64,000 nt of DNA from Plantago elongata (Eukaryota; Streptophyta; Magnoliopsida; Lamiales; Plantaginaceae). The stretch covers positions 1-64,000 of the forward strand of contig JAYMSP010000154.1 in assembly GCA_036897095.1 (NCBI GenBank), written 5' to 3'. Below are positions 45,335 to 57,896 of the stretch, piece by piece. The stretch's first letter is position 1; every line of letters starts with the position of its first letter. The position numbers and the translations under genes are program-made. The notes under the pieces were generated by a model that was not told the origin of the DNA, searched no databases, and was given only the letters and a program-made list of their open reading frames with translations.

Positions 45335-48300
45335 TTACTTACGAGCATTCTTGTCAATACTCAGGTCTAGCTCCTGAAGGTTAAGCAACAGCTCATCAGA
45401 ATGCAAGTACACCTTGTTGCTTGAGTTTGCGAGCATGTGTGCAATGTCCTTGGATGCCTCAATTCTCCTTAGGGTGATGAATGCGGGATTGTTGGCAATT
45501 GATTGACCAATGAGTTGTGCACTCTTAGCCTCTCCCTGGAGAATAAAAGGAGGATGTTATATAATGACCACATTTCTAACTGAAAACATTTGAGAGTTGC
45601 AGCGAACATGGGAATCTGAAACATTTTAATAGAGACAGATATAGCAAAATTAGAATACCTGAGCTCTAATGATTGCACTCCGTTTGTCTTGCTCAGCCTT
45701 TTCAACCACAAACTTGGCCCTCTCAGCTTCTTGTGCAGCCACTTGTTTAGCTTCAATTGCAGCAGTAAATTCCCGACCAAAGGTTAAGCTAGTTATGGAC
45801 ACATCATCAAGGGCAATGTTGAAGTTGGCGGCTCTCTCGGTCAATATTTTTCTGATCTCCCTACTGACGTTCTGCATAAAGTATAATGAACTGTAACTAT
45901 GCCTTTCATGCCAGTAGGAAAACAAACTAGTTATATATCATCAATCTACGAAGAACACCAACTTAACAGAAAAACAAGTTCAGGGTTTTCAAGATTACAC
46001 ATCTTTGAAACTAAAGGTACAGACTCATATTTCTTTTAACATTTATCCACATTAGTTGAGGAAACATTGACGTTCTTTACAGTCATTAGAGCTTATCTGC
46101 ATGTAACATCTCAAGTCTGATTTTAGGTAGGGAACTATCGGATTTACTTTTGGAGCAATCTTCAACAGCCAAAAATATGCATGTTAAAACTTGCAGTAGC
46201 TTGAGAAATGTCTGTTTTCGAACCACAAGACTTTCCATATGAAAACACAAATCATAGTAGCTTATAGCTACTAACATCAGAGTTCAGACAACTACATCGA
46301 TGATTCAATACTATCATATCGACTCTCTTAAAACCCGGTGTACCATACATTCACCGTCTTATATTGTATTATGTATTACATTTATAAAACTGGTGAATGA
46401 ATTCACCAATTATACACACAATCAGTTCTTAGAATAGTTTACTCCATAAATCCGACAGTGCTGCATTCAACCTAGGAGTGGCATACAGTAATCAATATGT
46501 ACATACATTCATAGTACTGGCATACAACTAACACTAGAATATTGTATATCCTTGCTAACTGGGTAAAAAAAAAAAAAAAAAAACCTACATGTTTAGTCAT
46601 TTTACCTCTCTCTGGGTGATGAGCTGACTGGCATTATATTGAGCAACCACAGATTTCAAAGTCTCATTTATAATGGAAGGCAAGACCCTCTCGCCATAAT
46701 CCTTGCCAAGTGTCCTGTAAATAGTGGGCAGTTTATCGGGCACAGGGCGAGTGAGAACACGCAGACCAATTTTCACCTGTGAAATACCAGTTATCCAAGT
46801 AGGAAATTAGAATTATCTGTCCTCTATTCTTCATTTCAGAATGGGAGCTTCGAGTACAGAAGACAGTATTGTTTGGTCCAGCCCTAGAAATGCATGAACT
46901 AAAAGAGCTTTGCAGATTAAACAAAGAACGTCTTAGATAGTAATCGGTGAATTCAATATTATATAATATCAAATGTTTAGTTGGATAATGTACAAGATGA
47001 AAGAGGAACATGTATCGGCAACTAAATGGACCGAGCTTCATCTTCTAGTACACAGTAGAAGCATATTGTATCAGAATTACATCTACAGGATTCTCAATCT
47101 GTCATAGGTTTTACCGTGACCACGAATAGAGCAATACAAGAGAGATGCTGTTCAGCATGACCAAACCCTGCATCTGTGTAGTGGGAAAACACTCTTAAGA
47201 GAAGAGTTTCATGTAAGGTCACAATACAGGAATTGCCTAAACTATTACGCCCACTCAGGTATGGAAATATTGGCATGCAATAATAAATTGTCCTCTATAA
47301 TCTCATCAACTATTTAATTGTTTCTTGCATGCAATACAAAGTATGCTAACTTTCTACATACTCAATTAAGAGAGACGACATGCAGAACAAAATCTAAGAA
47401 ATGAAACTTTTGACATCATTAATTAAAATACATTTGAAATTGCACACCAAGTGCGGCACCAGAGGAGGGGAATGGATTTACCATCTGAAGATCGCGACTA
47501 CCCGATGTACTCTCCACCATAGTAGGTCGTGCACGGACATCATAAATCACTGGCCTCTCGAACCATGGGACCATCAAATGTGTCCCTTCAGGGTACACCT
47601 ATATGTTTGGCATACAATGTAAATAAAAGAACCATAAAAGAGAAATGAAAGCCCCGTCAAATGATAGAAAACTACTAAATATGTTTTTTCCAAATTGATG
47701 GAGAAAAAAACAATTCAACGTCACAGACTCCAGCTTATGGACCAAAAACACGCAAATGGCATCGATTACATTCTCATTGAGGACTATAAAATTTCCAAGG
47801 AAATTGTAACTCACTTAAAGGTATCACTGCAAGATCTCTGCGATAAACTCCAAAATCCCAATAATGAGTCCTTTTCCCAGCTCATTGAGATCAAGGCTCT
47901 GTTTAGCAAAATTAGCTAAAATCAGCTAGCTAGTAGCATAGCTTTTTAAAAAAGCTAACTGCTTCTCAAACCAGCTACCTTTTCAGTTGTTTAAATAGCT
48001 GCGCGTTCACATAACAAACTTTTTATAAGAAAAGGTCATTGAACTGAAAAGCTAGCTGCTGAAAGCTAGTGGTAAACAGGGCCCAAGATGTGCATTTTAA
48101 AGAAATCGACTCTCTTGAAAACACCTGAAAACTCTATTAATTGTTCTTTCTTATAGCTGATATGCAGCACTCTTTTCCAAAATCCGAAACAAACCTAGAA
48201 ATCTGCATTTTTCACTCATAATTACAAGAGAAACAAAGAAATGCAGAGTATGCATAACTAAACAAGCCATTCCACGCAAACCAAAATATCGAACACATTT

Positions 48301-48686
48301 TCTGTCAAAACACAGTACTCATTTCCCAAACAAAACACATAAATGCTCAAAAAAATCAAAGAAGTCCCAGCAAAACAGCATGTAATCAATTATCGAAACT
48401 ATTTCTCCAGCAAATCCTCACCAATACTAACCATAACCACTACAACAGCAACCAAAGAAAACGCATCTTCCTAAAAACAAGCAGCAATAATGAGGAACAG
48501 AAAAAGGACCTTGTCTTTGATACCGACGAGGCGATTGAAGACGATAGCACGATGACCACCGTCAACATTGTACAGGCTGTTACCAATTCCGTAGATACCG
48601 AGTCCAGCAACAACTCCGAGCTTGATTAAGGCAGAGGCGGCGCCACCGGAGGGCATTTTGGGTACCTTGACATTCTTCAAATCCAT
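45335..48686 (-). CDS. Type-II prohibitin (five exons, 292 aa)
   Basis: A mitochondrial inner-membrane scaffold protein that assembles with type-I prohibitin into ring complexes supporting membrane organisation and m-AAA protease control. Exons in transcription order: 48510-48686, 47482-47598, 46606-46776, 45659-45871, 45335-45535. All junctions are GT-AG in phase 0, and the sum is 879 nt. An N-terminal membrane segment (~18-36, [16 protein letters not shown]) leads into the SPFH/PHB domain (~40-200) with [39 protein letters not shown] and [16 protein letters not shown] charged coiled coil follows (~180-240, [34 protein letters not shown]). Length agrees with Arabidopsis type-II members (~280-290 aa as I recall). 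A MITE lies in intron 1. Nothing suggests damage. Confidence 0.96.
46562..46584. repeat. Poly(A) run in prohibitin intron 3
   Basis: About 20 consecutive A on the plus strand (poly-T on the gene strand), ~20 bases downstream of the exon 3 donor. Simple sequence only. Confidence 0.8.
47895..48083. mobile_element. Tourist-like MITE in prohibitin intron 1 (189 bp)
   Basis: Ends GGCTCTGTTTAGC and (reverse complement) GGCCCTGTTTACC are inverted, and CAA flanks both sides (47892-47894, 48084-48086), a 3-bp duplication as in PIF/Harbinger insertions. The arms are rich in AGCTAGCT words in both orientations, so a long hairpin is possible. Confidence 0.72.
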
Positions 48687-48697
48687 CTTCCCTAAAT

Positions 48698-48719
48698 CCT
48701 AACAACAACAACAACAACA
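48698..48719. repeat. AAC trinucleotide array in the prohibitin leader
   Basis: Several ACA/AAC units lie 12 bases upstream of the prohibitin start codon on the plus strand (GTT on the transcribed strand), inside the expected 5' UTR. Confidence 0.75.
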
Positions 48720-48739
48720 CAAGTAGTAGCAGAGGTTTA

Positions 48740-49573
48740 GTTTCTACAATTTGGCTCAAATATTAAATCAAAAAACTTAAAATTCTCATTGAGAGCAAAG
48801 AAGAAGCAGAAATGGAAGAGATCTATGTATCTAGCTGCGTACCGTTTAAGAGCGAGAAAGTGAGGAGAACAGAAAGGGGGAGAAGGGTTTTAGAAGACTA
48901 ACTCAGCTTGGACAAGGGGTTAAAGAGAGACTGGTACTATAGGGTTTTCATTTTTCCTTTTCTTTTTCTTATTTTTTCTTGCTATGTACTAGTTAATTAT
49001 AATTATCTTAACTTTGAATATTGGGCCGAGTTGCTACTGATTCTATACTCAAGGCCCTTTTGTTAGCAGTATCGATTGGCTTCTTTCCGCATTTTGTGGT
49101 TAGGCCTGCTATGTGTCATGCTTGGTTGTTCGGCTTCAACAGTTTATCTTCTGGAGTCCAGTTTGATAGTAAAGATGCAAATGGGCCCAACTGTTTTTTT
49201 CTTTCAAACAGAGCCCACTTTTCTTTATCATGCAATACGAATTGTATCATATAGTTTAAATGATACAGTTTTTACATCTAATATTGTACATTTAATGTGA
49301 TGATATACAATGATTTTATTGTATCATAAAATACACATAATACAACGATCAATTTTTGTAGTGTTATTTTCTAAGTGAATATGGGCTAGTGACTATCCCT
49401 TTATCTTCACTTGGAAGCTAGTAGGACTAGTCTTTTGAGATATCTTGGGCTTGTTTAGTGAGGCTACTAGGATTTCTTATGAATGACCAGGAACCAACTG
49501 GTGTTTCATCAAGTGCAAATCCATGTACCCAAGTCGATAAGAGTATTTATTCTACTTTACTATATGCTGGCAT
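48740..49573. other. Prohibitin 5' flank
   Basis: Holds the prohibitin leader and promoter (minus direction). No TATA box was fixed. No other gene is seen; short open frames around 49021-49300 look random. Confidence 0.45.
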
Positions 49574-50138
49574 TAAGGGTGTGCAAAAAAACTCACCCGT
49601 CCGACCCATCCACACAAATTGTTCGTCATTTATCCGTACTCGTCAATTAATATTTTTTATAAAATATATGGTGGGTATAAAAAAAATTCACCCGTCATTA
49701 GTGGATGGGTGGTGGGGTTGGATGGGTGCAACCCGCGACCCACCCGCTACCTGCCATTTTCATATATGTATATACATACATTATGTATGTTTGTAGGTAT
49801 ATGTTTGTAAATTTAAGTATAATGAGACTAATTGGCTGAGGAAGTTGCATCTTCACTTATATCGTTTAATATAAATATAGTAGTGAACCTTGATATATTC
49901 TCTTTGAACACTATTCATCTTCATTTTTTACACTTAACATCGTTCATTTTTACTACATCTATGTATATATGTTCACCCGTCAATCCGCCCGCCACCCGCC
50001 CGCCATTTTATCACCCGAACCGTGGTGGGTTGGAAAAATATTCCACCCACGGTGGGTTGGAAAAATAATCACCCGTCATAGGTGGGTCGGTTTAATTTTT
50101 CCTTAAAACCCGTCGACACCTGTCCAAGCTCACCCCTA
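49574..50138. mobile_element. Non-autonomous hAT element (565 bp)
   Basis: The element begins TAAGGGTGTGC and ends GCTCACCCCTA (reverse complement TAGGGGTGAGC), imperfect inverted repeats. It is flanked by GCTGGCAT (49566-49573) and ACTGGCAT (50139-50146), an 8-bp duplication with one mismatch. Both arms carry repeated CACCCGTC / GGTGGGTTGG motifs, including two tandem ACGGTGGGTTGGAAAAATA-like units near 50020-50070. There is no transposase. Confidence 0.85.
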
Positions 50139-50146
50139 ACTGGCAT

Positions 50147-52014
50147 GATGTATTTTGATGACATGCTATTTGCGGGTTAATATGAAATTCTTTAATTCTC
50201 TAAAGAAGAACTATATAAGAAGAATTATACACACACTTGTGTTGGCGAAATTTGGCACCATATTGAAGAAAATTAGGATTTTTCACGAATTTTACTTATC
50301 AAAATTGAGAAAATTGTTCGGAAAACCACTTTAACATATAACTTTTGAGAAAATAACCTACTAGTGAAATTAAATAAAAAAATATATACCTTAACAATAT
50401 TAATATTTATAATGTGAAGAAATTAATACAACTTAGTTGTATATATAATGTGAATAAAAATACAATGGTTATCCTATTTATAACCTGAAGAGCTCTCATA
50501 CAGTACAAGTGGATGGCATTTTGGTACAAAAGTGTCCGTCTAGTTACATACTTATTACTGTCCCAACTTCATAACATTTTACATTGAGATTGATACAACA
50601 TATGATTAGTTTTATCTTAGTACTTACTTATTTTACATAATTTTATAGAAATTTTCATTTTAAGATGTCCATAAAAGTATATACATTATCATATATGGAT
50701 ATTTACAGACACATAACTATAAGAATTAATCTTAACCAGTTGAATTTACAGTTCAGTCTTTTCGTTTTTGTAGTGTGTTAAATTTGAATTATGTACCACA
50801 AACCCCGTACTCATATTTTGATGGTTATTCCTTGCATGCATATATTAATTTATCTTTTTGATGCAAAAATTGTCAACTTACAGATCCAAATCATGAATTA
50901 ATTAGGTGTAGTTGAAGTTAACATAATCTCCAATATGCAACTTGTGTAATTAGTACTTTCGTCAATGATCTCTAATGTTTATGAGCATATAATATTTGAT
51001 AAAACAATGCAATATATTGTCATGTAGCAAAAACTTCCACGTTCTGGCTCCATACTGTCCATGTTCCATTTGGTCCTAGTTACAAAATTAATCGTATCAT
51101 ATTTTTGTCAAGGCATGCACATGCTTAGCTTAACAAGTGGTCACGCTGCTAAATTATATATTCTCAATTTGCCTCCGTCAATGTCATGTATTAAAGATTT
51201 AAGACCGCGTGATGTTAGGAATGCAATTAATCATACGCTCCAATAAGTCAATATATGCTTTCGCGTATTCGAACTGAAATTTTTGTGTCCAAATTACCAT
51301 CTATATTAATCTTTCTCTATATAACAATAAAGAGTGACTAAATGAATGTCATGATGTAATGTCTTTATAAATGGGTTAAAATTAATTAACCAATAAACAT
51401 TATGATCATACTTAGAAATATTATGAGTTTTACTAAAAATGTTGGTGTTACGCAAACATATAAATAATAACATATAAATACAAATGAAAAAATATAAAGT
51501 AAATCGGAGAAAATCAAGCCAACGGGACTCGAAATTTGAAAATTCTACGTAGAGTGCTACATACTATACACTAAATTGAAAATCAACACATGTTATGGAC
51601 GGATAAAATTTAAATTAAGTTCAATATAGAATTACATCACTTTATATGATATAGTTAAAATTTGTTTCTCTCTCTTTGCGTTTGAGTCAATCGATCCTCA
51701 TAGCTAATTACCAATACGATTTATCATGAAGTTTACTCTATATTTTATTTTATTTATGTACCATCAGATTTCAACCTCACAAGAAAATTAAAAAATTAAA
51801 GAGGAAATAAATCATCAATATTAGCAATGTAATGCAGATCAATCAAGTAAGTTATAAAGAATCAATTTTCCGAAACATATATAAATTACATTCGCAAAAG
51901 GAACAAAATGAAAAAGGACCCATTACGAGCCTCGTGAATTAATTACACCAAAAAGTAATAGAACAAATTTGTAAATGTTTCTCATGACCAAACATCATCT
52001 TGAATTGAATGCTT
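50147..52014. other. Intergenic, AT-rich
   Basis: No supported gene. The last ~150 bases before 52015 are the likely 3' UTR of the fasciclin gene. Confidence 0.5.
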
Positions 52015-52746
52015 TCAGAAAAGTCCCATGCAAACCATCAAAATAGCAGACACCAATCCAAACCCAACACTCATCTTGCCAGCCCCATTCCCGGGACTCC
52101 CCTCCGCCGGAGACGAAGCAGCCCCACCAGGACCAGTTCTAGTCCTTGTCGAATTCCCATCCGCTGGTGGAGGGGTTGCGACTGGAGCCGGAGCCTCATA
52201 AAACTCCCTAGGCAACAAAACTCGGTCCACCTGATAAACCGCCAATGGGAAATCCCTCCTCACGGCATTATTAATCGTGGTACTCACAATCCCGGTTGAA
52301 ACATTCACCTGATTGGACTGCCCGTAGAAGTAAAGTCCGTAGACTCCGTTGTCCTGCCCAGTTGCCTGGGTTCTGACCGGGTTGCTGACCGACTCGAGGG
52401 AATCTAGGGTGTAGTATTTGGGGAGGGTGTGGTAGAGGACTAGTTGCACGTGTTGTTGGAAAGTGAGGTTGTTTAGGGTTCCTGAGGGAAGGCTCTGGAA
52501 GGCATTATCGGTTGGAGCGAAAAGAGTAACTCCATCTCGAGAGTTGTTAGCTTGGTTGTTGATTTGGGATGCGGAGTTTGTGTCATTGATGAGGCGAATG
52601 AAGTTTGTGTATTGGCTCGCATTTGTGAGGATTTGGATTATGTCGATTAGGGCGACGGGGGCAGCTGCGGGGGACTGGGCGGTGGTGGTGGCAACAAGGG
52701 CGACAAGGGAGAGGAGGATGAGGAGGGTGGGCGGTGTTGTCGCCAT
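52015..52746 (-). CDS. Fasciclin-like arabinogalactan protein (single FAS1 domain)
   Basis: A 243-aa secreted, GPI-anchored cell-surface glycoprotein implicated in cell-wall structure and adhesion. The signal peptide is ~1-23 (ending TTAQ), followed by a short arabinogalactan-type SPAAAP region. One fasciclin domain (~35-185) has the H1 motif GVTLFAPTDNAFQSL, the YH motif VLYHTLPKYYTL and the H2 region YQVDRVLLPREF. A second Pro/Ala/Thr-rich region (APAPVATPPP) and a hydrophobic C-terminal tail (VGFGLVSAILMVCMGLF) suit GPI transfer. Several N-glycosylation sequons (NAS, NDT, NNS, NVS, NST) are visible. Layout and size match the group A members with one FAS1 domain and a GPI signal. There is no intron. 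A TATAAA lies upstream. Confidence 0.94.
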   Translation of the reverse strand: MATTPPTLLILLSLVALVATTTAQSPAAAPVALIDIIQILTNASQYTNFIRLINDTNSASQINNQANNSRDGVTLFAPTDNAFQSLPSGTLNNLTFQQHVQLVLYHTLPKYYTLDSLESVSNPVRTQATGQDNGVYGLYFYGQSNQVNVSTGIVSTTINNAVRRDFPLAVYQVDRVLLPREFYEAPAPVATPPPADGNSTRTRTGPGGAASSPAEGSPGNGAGKMSVGFGLVSAILMVCMGLF

Positions 52747-52832
52747 TGTGGTGGAGAGCGAGCTTATTGGAGTGGCTGAGTGTTGTAGTGGAAGGGTGGA
52801 TTGATGAATGAATGGATGGAAAGAGAGGGGGG

Positions 52833-52838
52833 TTTATA
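52833..52838 (-). promoter_or_regulatory. TATA box of the fasciclin gene
   Basis: TATAAA on the minus strand, ~90 bases before the start codon, next to a C-rich stretch. The spacing predicts a leader of ~55-60 nt. Confidence 0.6.
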
Positions 52839-52849
52839 TGTGAAGATTA

Positions 52850-53857
52850 TGATTGGTATGGTTGGAATGTGTTTGTTGTTATGAGCTGGCTACAGATTAG
52901 TGCCAAGTTGCCAACATACATGCATTTACAATATAAGCACCCTCCATGTCTTTTTTTGAAGTATAAACACTAATTTCATTAAACCAAACTAAACTCACTT
53001 ATAAACTAAACGAGGCAAATTAAAGTAATTGTATTTATCCAAATATGAAATAAGTTAACATGTACAAAAGTCCCAAACAACTAAACGAAGGCCTAAACAG
53101 CACAAAGTTGGAAAGTGCAGATGTACATAATTAATAAGGACCCTACTTAATTGCATAAGAACAAGTCAATATCGAATGTGGTAAGCAGTGTACCATTTAT
53201 CATTATAAAATTATGAAAAAGTCTGCAGAGAAAATTATTATTTTATTTCGGCCACATGTTCGATTTTGCATACTATCACAATTACTGGTTTTTTCAAATA
53301 AATTAAAATTATAACTATTTTTTCATATATAATCATATATTTTTACTCCTAAACCACCTTATAATTTTACTCTAAATCAAACTCTACACCTCCTCCCCAC
53401 CACTTAAATATTATCACAATTACTACTCGCTCTTCCGAGAAATTTATATCAAAGGTGAAAGTTTGAGGTGCTAGACTGAAACAAATACACAAACTCACGA
53501 ACTTTATAAAATTGCATATAATCAATATATGTTACCAGTATATATTATTAATTAAAATATTTATGTTATTAGTAAAATAAAATTTGTTATAATATGAAAA
53601 AACTTTTAAATTTAAAAATATTTATATTTTAATTAATAATATTGATAATTTTTTTACAATATTACTCCGTCTCTTAGGATGCTTGTTAAAATAATAAATA
53701 TAATGTAGTAACAAAGGGAAATCAGTGTCAATGGTTTTTTTTTTTAGAATAATAAAAAAGATGACCAATAGCACCAAAATAACCCACGGCAGAAATCAAT
53801 AGACAAATGTCTAGTTAAGCAAGAAAGTCTAAACTCAACCATTAATACAAATTTTAA
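52850..53857. other. Fasciclin upstream DNA
   Basis: Promoter-side and AT-rich intergenic DNA. A TACTCCGTCTCTTAGGATGC phrase near 53666 is a lone Stowaway-like end. No gene. Confidence 0.45.
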
Positions 53858-54017
53858 GGGGTTGTTTGAAAAAGCATTTAAATCGGTCCATTTGATTTGA
53901 ATGAATAATAATTTTATCAAAAATACACTTTAAATACCCTCATTTTAATTCCATTCCAAATATAATTTCACCAAAATTTATTTAAATGCCCGTTTAAATT
54001 TTATACTGGCCAGTCCC
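53858..54017. mobile_element. Tourist-like MITE flanked by TAA (160 bp)
   Basis: Starts GGGGTTGTTTG and ends CTGGCCAGTCCC, with TAA at 53855-53857 and 54018-54020, the preferred Tourist/PIF target. Subterminal GCATTTAAAT and ATTTAAATGCCC are inverted partners. Confidence 0.65.
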
Positions 54018-54173
54018 TAAATACCGTTCATCTTATATAATCTTTTAGTTGACTTTGAAAAAGAATGGTATAGTATATTTTATCGTAAGAACTTTATTTC
54101 CTTCTTGGTTCCTAGCTATGTGGTTATAACTTGCCAAACTCTCTCATTCTTACTTCCGTCAGGCATTCACTGA

Positions 54174-54423
54174 GGGGCTGATTGGAGTAGCATTCAAATG
54201 TCTATTTAGATGCTACTTGAGAATTTTATGTTTATTATGACATTTAAATGCCGAAGATCAAAATGACTCTACAGTAAAAACATTTTTCTCTACCTATGTA
54301 ACAAACCTATAATACCCTATCCAATTACAATTATATACCAAAAATAATTTAACAATCACACTACAATTTCGATCACTATTCAAATATTTAAATCTGGACA
54401 TTTAAGTCATGTCAATCAGCCCC
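54174..54423. mobile_element. MITE with GGGGCTGATTG inverted ends (250 bp)
   Basis: The first 11 bases, GGGGCTGATTG, are repeated exactly inverted at the end (CAATCAGCCCC). The subterminal CATTTAAATG is also palindromic. No clear target duplication was found. The interior matches the remnant at 35735-36130. Confidence 0.75.
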
Positions 54424-55532
54424 CAGATTTATTCACTTATTTTTTATATGTGATAAGTTTAGGTTTTGTTGTTGAAGTCGGCAAATTTAGAAATTTATTA
54501 GTGAATATTGACATTCATAAATTAGGTAGTAGTACATCTTGTAGGTCAGACTTGTGTTGAATTCATCACATACATTTTCTAACAAATTCTTAATTTTTTT
54601 TTTAGTTTCTAACAAATTGGAGATCACAATCAACAGAGGAATTATTAACATATTTTTAATAGAAATTTAATATAAAATTAATGTCACATATTCTTATCTA
54701 TTCGATTTGTGTATAAGCTGAAATTCAATTCCACTGATACTAGGAGTCAAAAACACCTTTAATTCATATCGCCCATCCACTCGTTTGTTGTCTTCATCAT
54801 GTCTAATATACAAGAAAGGTTCCATATTTCTAAACCGATAATATGGGTGATCAATCGGACAAATTACTCAGTGTGTAATAATTAGGAACATAATCCTGTT
54901 GAGTAAAGGTAAAATGCGTAGCTTTAGAGCTGTCAATCATGCAATTAAAGTACTCTCGTTTGGATTATGCTTGTGATAAGTGAAGATGAATGGATAAACT
55001 AATAATTAATCCAACTTGCATAAACCAACAAGAGATCAAACTAATGCAGTGTACTGTATTACATATAACCTTTGACAAAACAGGTTCATTTCTCGATGTT
55101 AGTTTCGATTTTACTAAGTTTTTATATTTATTTCTCCAATCTATGTTAGAGTTGAGTTATTATAATTATTATCTATCAATAATGGAGATATAAAAATTTC
55201 AATGTTGAGAACAGCATCCATGATTTTTTTTAACAATTTTGAGTTCATTTCTAAACAAATTTCCTAAGATCTCTCAAGAGCCTTTAAAACAAAATCTCAT
55301 TAAAGAGTGTTCAAATTATCAATAAAACCACTCATATTATCAATTAAAATGTATATTTTTGTATTATTAATAAAATAAGTCTCGTCGTAATATAAAAACT
55401 CTAATGTTGAGAATATAATGTTTTGATTAACAACATTGATGATTTTCTTGATAATTTAGGTCTGTCTCTAAATAAATTATTTAGAGACCGTCTCTCAAGA
55501 TACTTCATTATTCTTTATCAACTCTTGACAAC

Positions 55533-55602
55533 AACGAAGTGCAACTCAGTTGATAAGTCTTTCCATTCAATCAATAAATCGGTGATTTGAATAACTTTTG
55601 TC
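55533..55602 (+). mobile_element. SINE-like tRNA-derived fragment
   Basis: GTGCAACTCAGTTGATAAG (A-box-like) is followed ~30 bases later by GGTGATTTGAATAAC (B-box-like), resembling the head of plant SINEs. No tail or target duplication was found, so it is probably a truncated remnant. Confidence 0.45.
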
Positions 55603-56079
55603 GTTTCAAAACACAATTACTTCATTTCGTTCCGTTAAAACTTAACATGTTTTCATTTTCGGCGTCCCACTAAAGTGAAATAATTTTTCATTCATGGAAA
55701 TAACTTTCACAATACAACTTATTTTTTAATCAGACATGTATTTTTTTATCTCAATTATTCTTAATCACATACTATATACTTCTTTATAAAATTAAATTAT
55801 TTTATTATTATTGAAACAGAATCTCCACCCACAACAGAATGTCAGTACATGGTTGATATATTATAGAGTGAGACAATTTATTTTATATAATGTACAACAA
55901 CTATATATATTTTATATATTTTACAGTGATTATTTGTTTAGAAGATATACTTTTTTTACTTCGACTTGGTGATTTATTATACGCGTATGGAGTATTTCAC
56001 GTGCTCGACACAATAACTTCGTATTTTTTGAATTTTTCTTTCGAAATAATTTTTGAGATTGAATCACGATATGACATAT

Positions 56080-56125
56080 GTCAAGCGTTTGAGATACTTT
56101 CGACGCTTGAGACACTTTCGACGTG
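56080..56125. repeat. Short tandem repeat, TTGAGA.ACTTTCGACG
   Basis: Two near-identical 18-bp units, TTGAGATACTTTCGACGC and TTGAGACACTTTCGACG, are followed by a more diverged third. No function inferred. Confidence 0.65.
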
Positions 56126-57431
56126 TTAAATACTTCCGATGCGTGTAATAAATTACCAAATTGAAGAAAAAAAGAGGTATAACTTCTGGACAAGTAAGTG
56201 TACAAAAATACATAGCCATTGTGTAATATATAAAATGGATGTCTCACTATACGTTATACTTTAAAATATTTTTCCGGTTCTACGCATAGGCATCTCTAAG
56301 CCTCGAACTAGTTTAACAATGAAGAGAAAAGAAAAATAAAAAATTGCTTCAAGATTTGATAGTATATGATATGTTATGATATTCTCTGGATGCAGAAAAT
56401 AGAATTGTTAGAAGCAGCTGGCATGACATGGGCATATGACCTACTGACATTATTATCTTGCAAATTGGATATATACTAGTAGCACGCGGCAGCTAGGCTG
56501 ACTGTTTTTCCTTGGCGGATTCGTTTGGTTTGATCGTATAGGAAATACTACCTTTTTGCCTTGTGAGTTGTGATTAATCATAATATCTCCTATTGTCTAG
56601 TAAACAGTAGTATTAGATAATGTTATCAAAATTGCATCAACTTATTAGATAATAATTCCCCGGACGGGGAATTATTCACTTTTGAGAATTAAATACATTG
56701 AAATAAGTATGACTAGAGTGTTGATCGGGTTGAATGACTTTACCGTTCTGAGGATCGGAGTCATATAACTAGAGACCGATTCCAGGTACATGGACTGACG
56801 ACCTCACTGATCGTAAGCTACTCGAACGGACTTGATTCAGTATGGAAGTATAAAGTCGGACAGACCTAGCTACACCAACAGATCTAATTCTGAAGACTTC
56901 AAAAGTATGTCCTAGGAAATCTATTAAAACAAAGCTATTCTCATTACCGACCACACCTATCGGGTCCCAAGGAGAAGGCCCTCCACTAATGCAAGAGAGA
57001 AACCTATATATATGCCGCCAAACAGGAAAGTGGACCTACCTCGAGGAATCCTGAACTCATGTCTGTAGAATTATGTTCACAGAGAAAATTTAGTTGCAAT
57101 AAATCATATTCGGGTAGTTAAAATAAAATGATTCATATTATTCAAGTTCCTTGTGTTTGAAATGTATTTACATATGAGCTAAACACTTAAAACAAATTAT
57201 CAAGAAATTCAAATAATCGTCATGGAACCTTTATTCTAGGGGATATACTTGGGATGCATACAGTTAGATTAGACTTGAAATTGTGATGATCATTAAAGTA
57301 GTCAACGGATATATCATATACTTAGTATTGAGATGTGATGATAACGTTGTTAGTGTATTTTTCTCGGTCAGACCAGTCGGTTGACTTATCCAACTCATTG
57401 ATCTAGAGTGATCATACATGTATTACACTTA

Positions 57432-57575
57432 TGGAGAAAAATTCAAAAATTGTACCTAAATTGTGACATTTTCGAAAAATGTACGTTTGATTGTTATTGT
57501 TCGATTTTGATACCTTAAGTTGACATTGTGTCCAATTTAAGTACCTCTGTGACACGTGGTATTTTAACTAAGCGA
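57432..57575. repeat. Copy of the 356-626 dispersed repeat, inverted
   Basis: TACCTAAATTGTGACATTTTCGAAAAATGTAC corresponds to the reverse complement of the 356-485 copy (TACCTTAAATTGTGTCATTACCGAAACATGTAC). It is followed by further matching words and a GACACGTGG motif. Confidence 0.55.
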
Positions 57576-57896
57576 CATATGTCAATTTAAAAATTTTAAA
57601 TTTTAATGGGTAAAATTACAAATAAAATAAGTTCTGACAGTTTTAAATTCACCACATAATTTTCAATTATTATAAATTAACCTATTTTATAAAATTAATA
57701 TAAAAGAAGGTTAAAAAAAAGAAGAAAGAGGGGGGTAATTAATTTAAAAATTAATTTTAAATTACAAAAAAAAATATAAAATTTTTGAAAAATTATAAAT
57801 TATAATTTTAAATTAAATTTGTATATATAAAAAATAAAAAATAATTTAATTAATGGAATATGAACCAAAGCTAAAGGAGTAAAAGCCTGGTGTTCA

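Larger units (their letters stand above)
54424..57431. other. Gene-free AT-rich region
   Basis: No supported gene. Noted within it are a SINE-like piece at 55533-55600, 18-bp repeats at 56080-56125, and a less AT-rich stretch at 56650-57060 (with AACCTATATATATGCCGCC) that could be retroelement LTR but lacks recognised ends. Confidence 0.45.

Noticed and set aside
52463-52804. Plus-strand open frame of 113 codons
   Set aside because: Antisense shadow of the fasciclin gene, which has full domain support on the minus strand.
55533-55602. Possible intact tRNA gene
   Set aside because: The A- and B-box-like words are degenerate and the sequence cannot fold into a full cloverleaf with paired arms; a SINE fragment is more likely.
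56650-57060. Less AT-rich stretch that might be a gene or LTR
   Set aside because: Frames are short, with no domain match and no terminal repeats.
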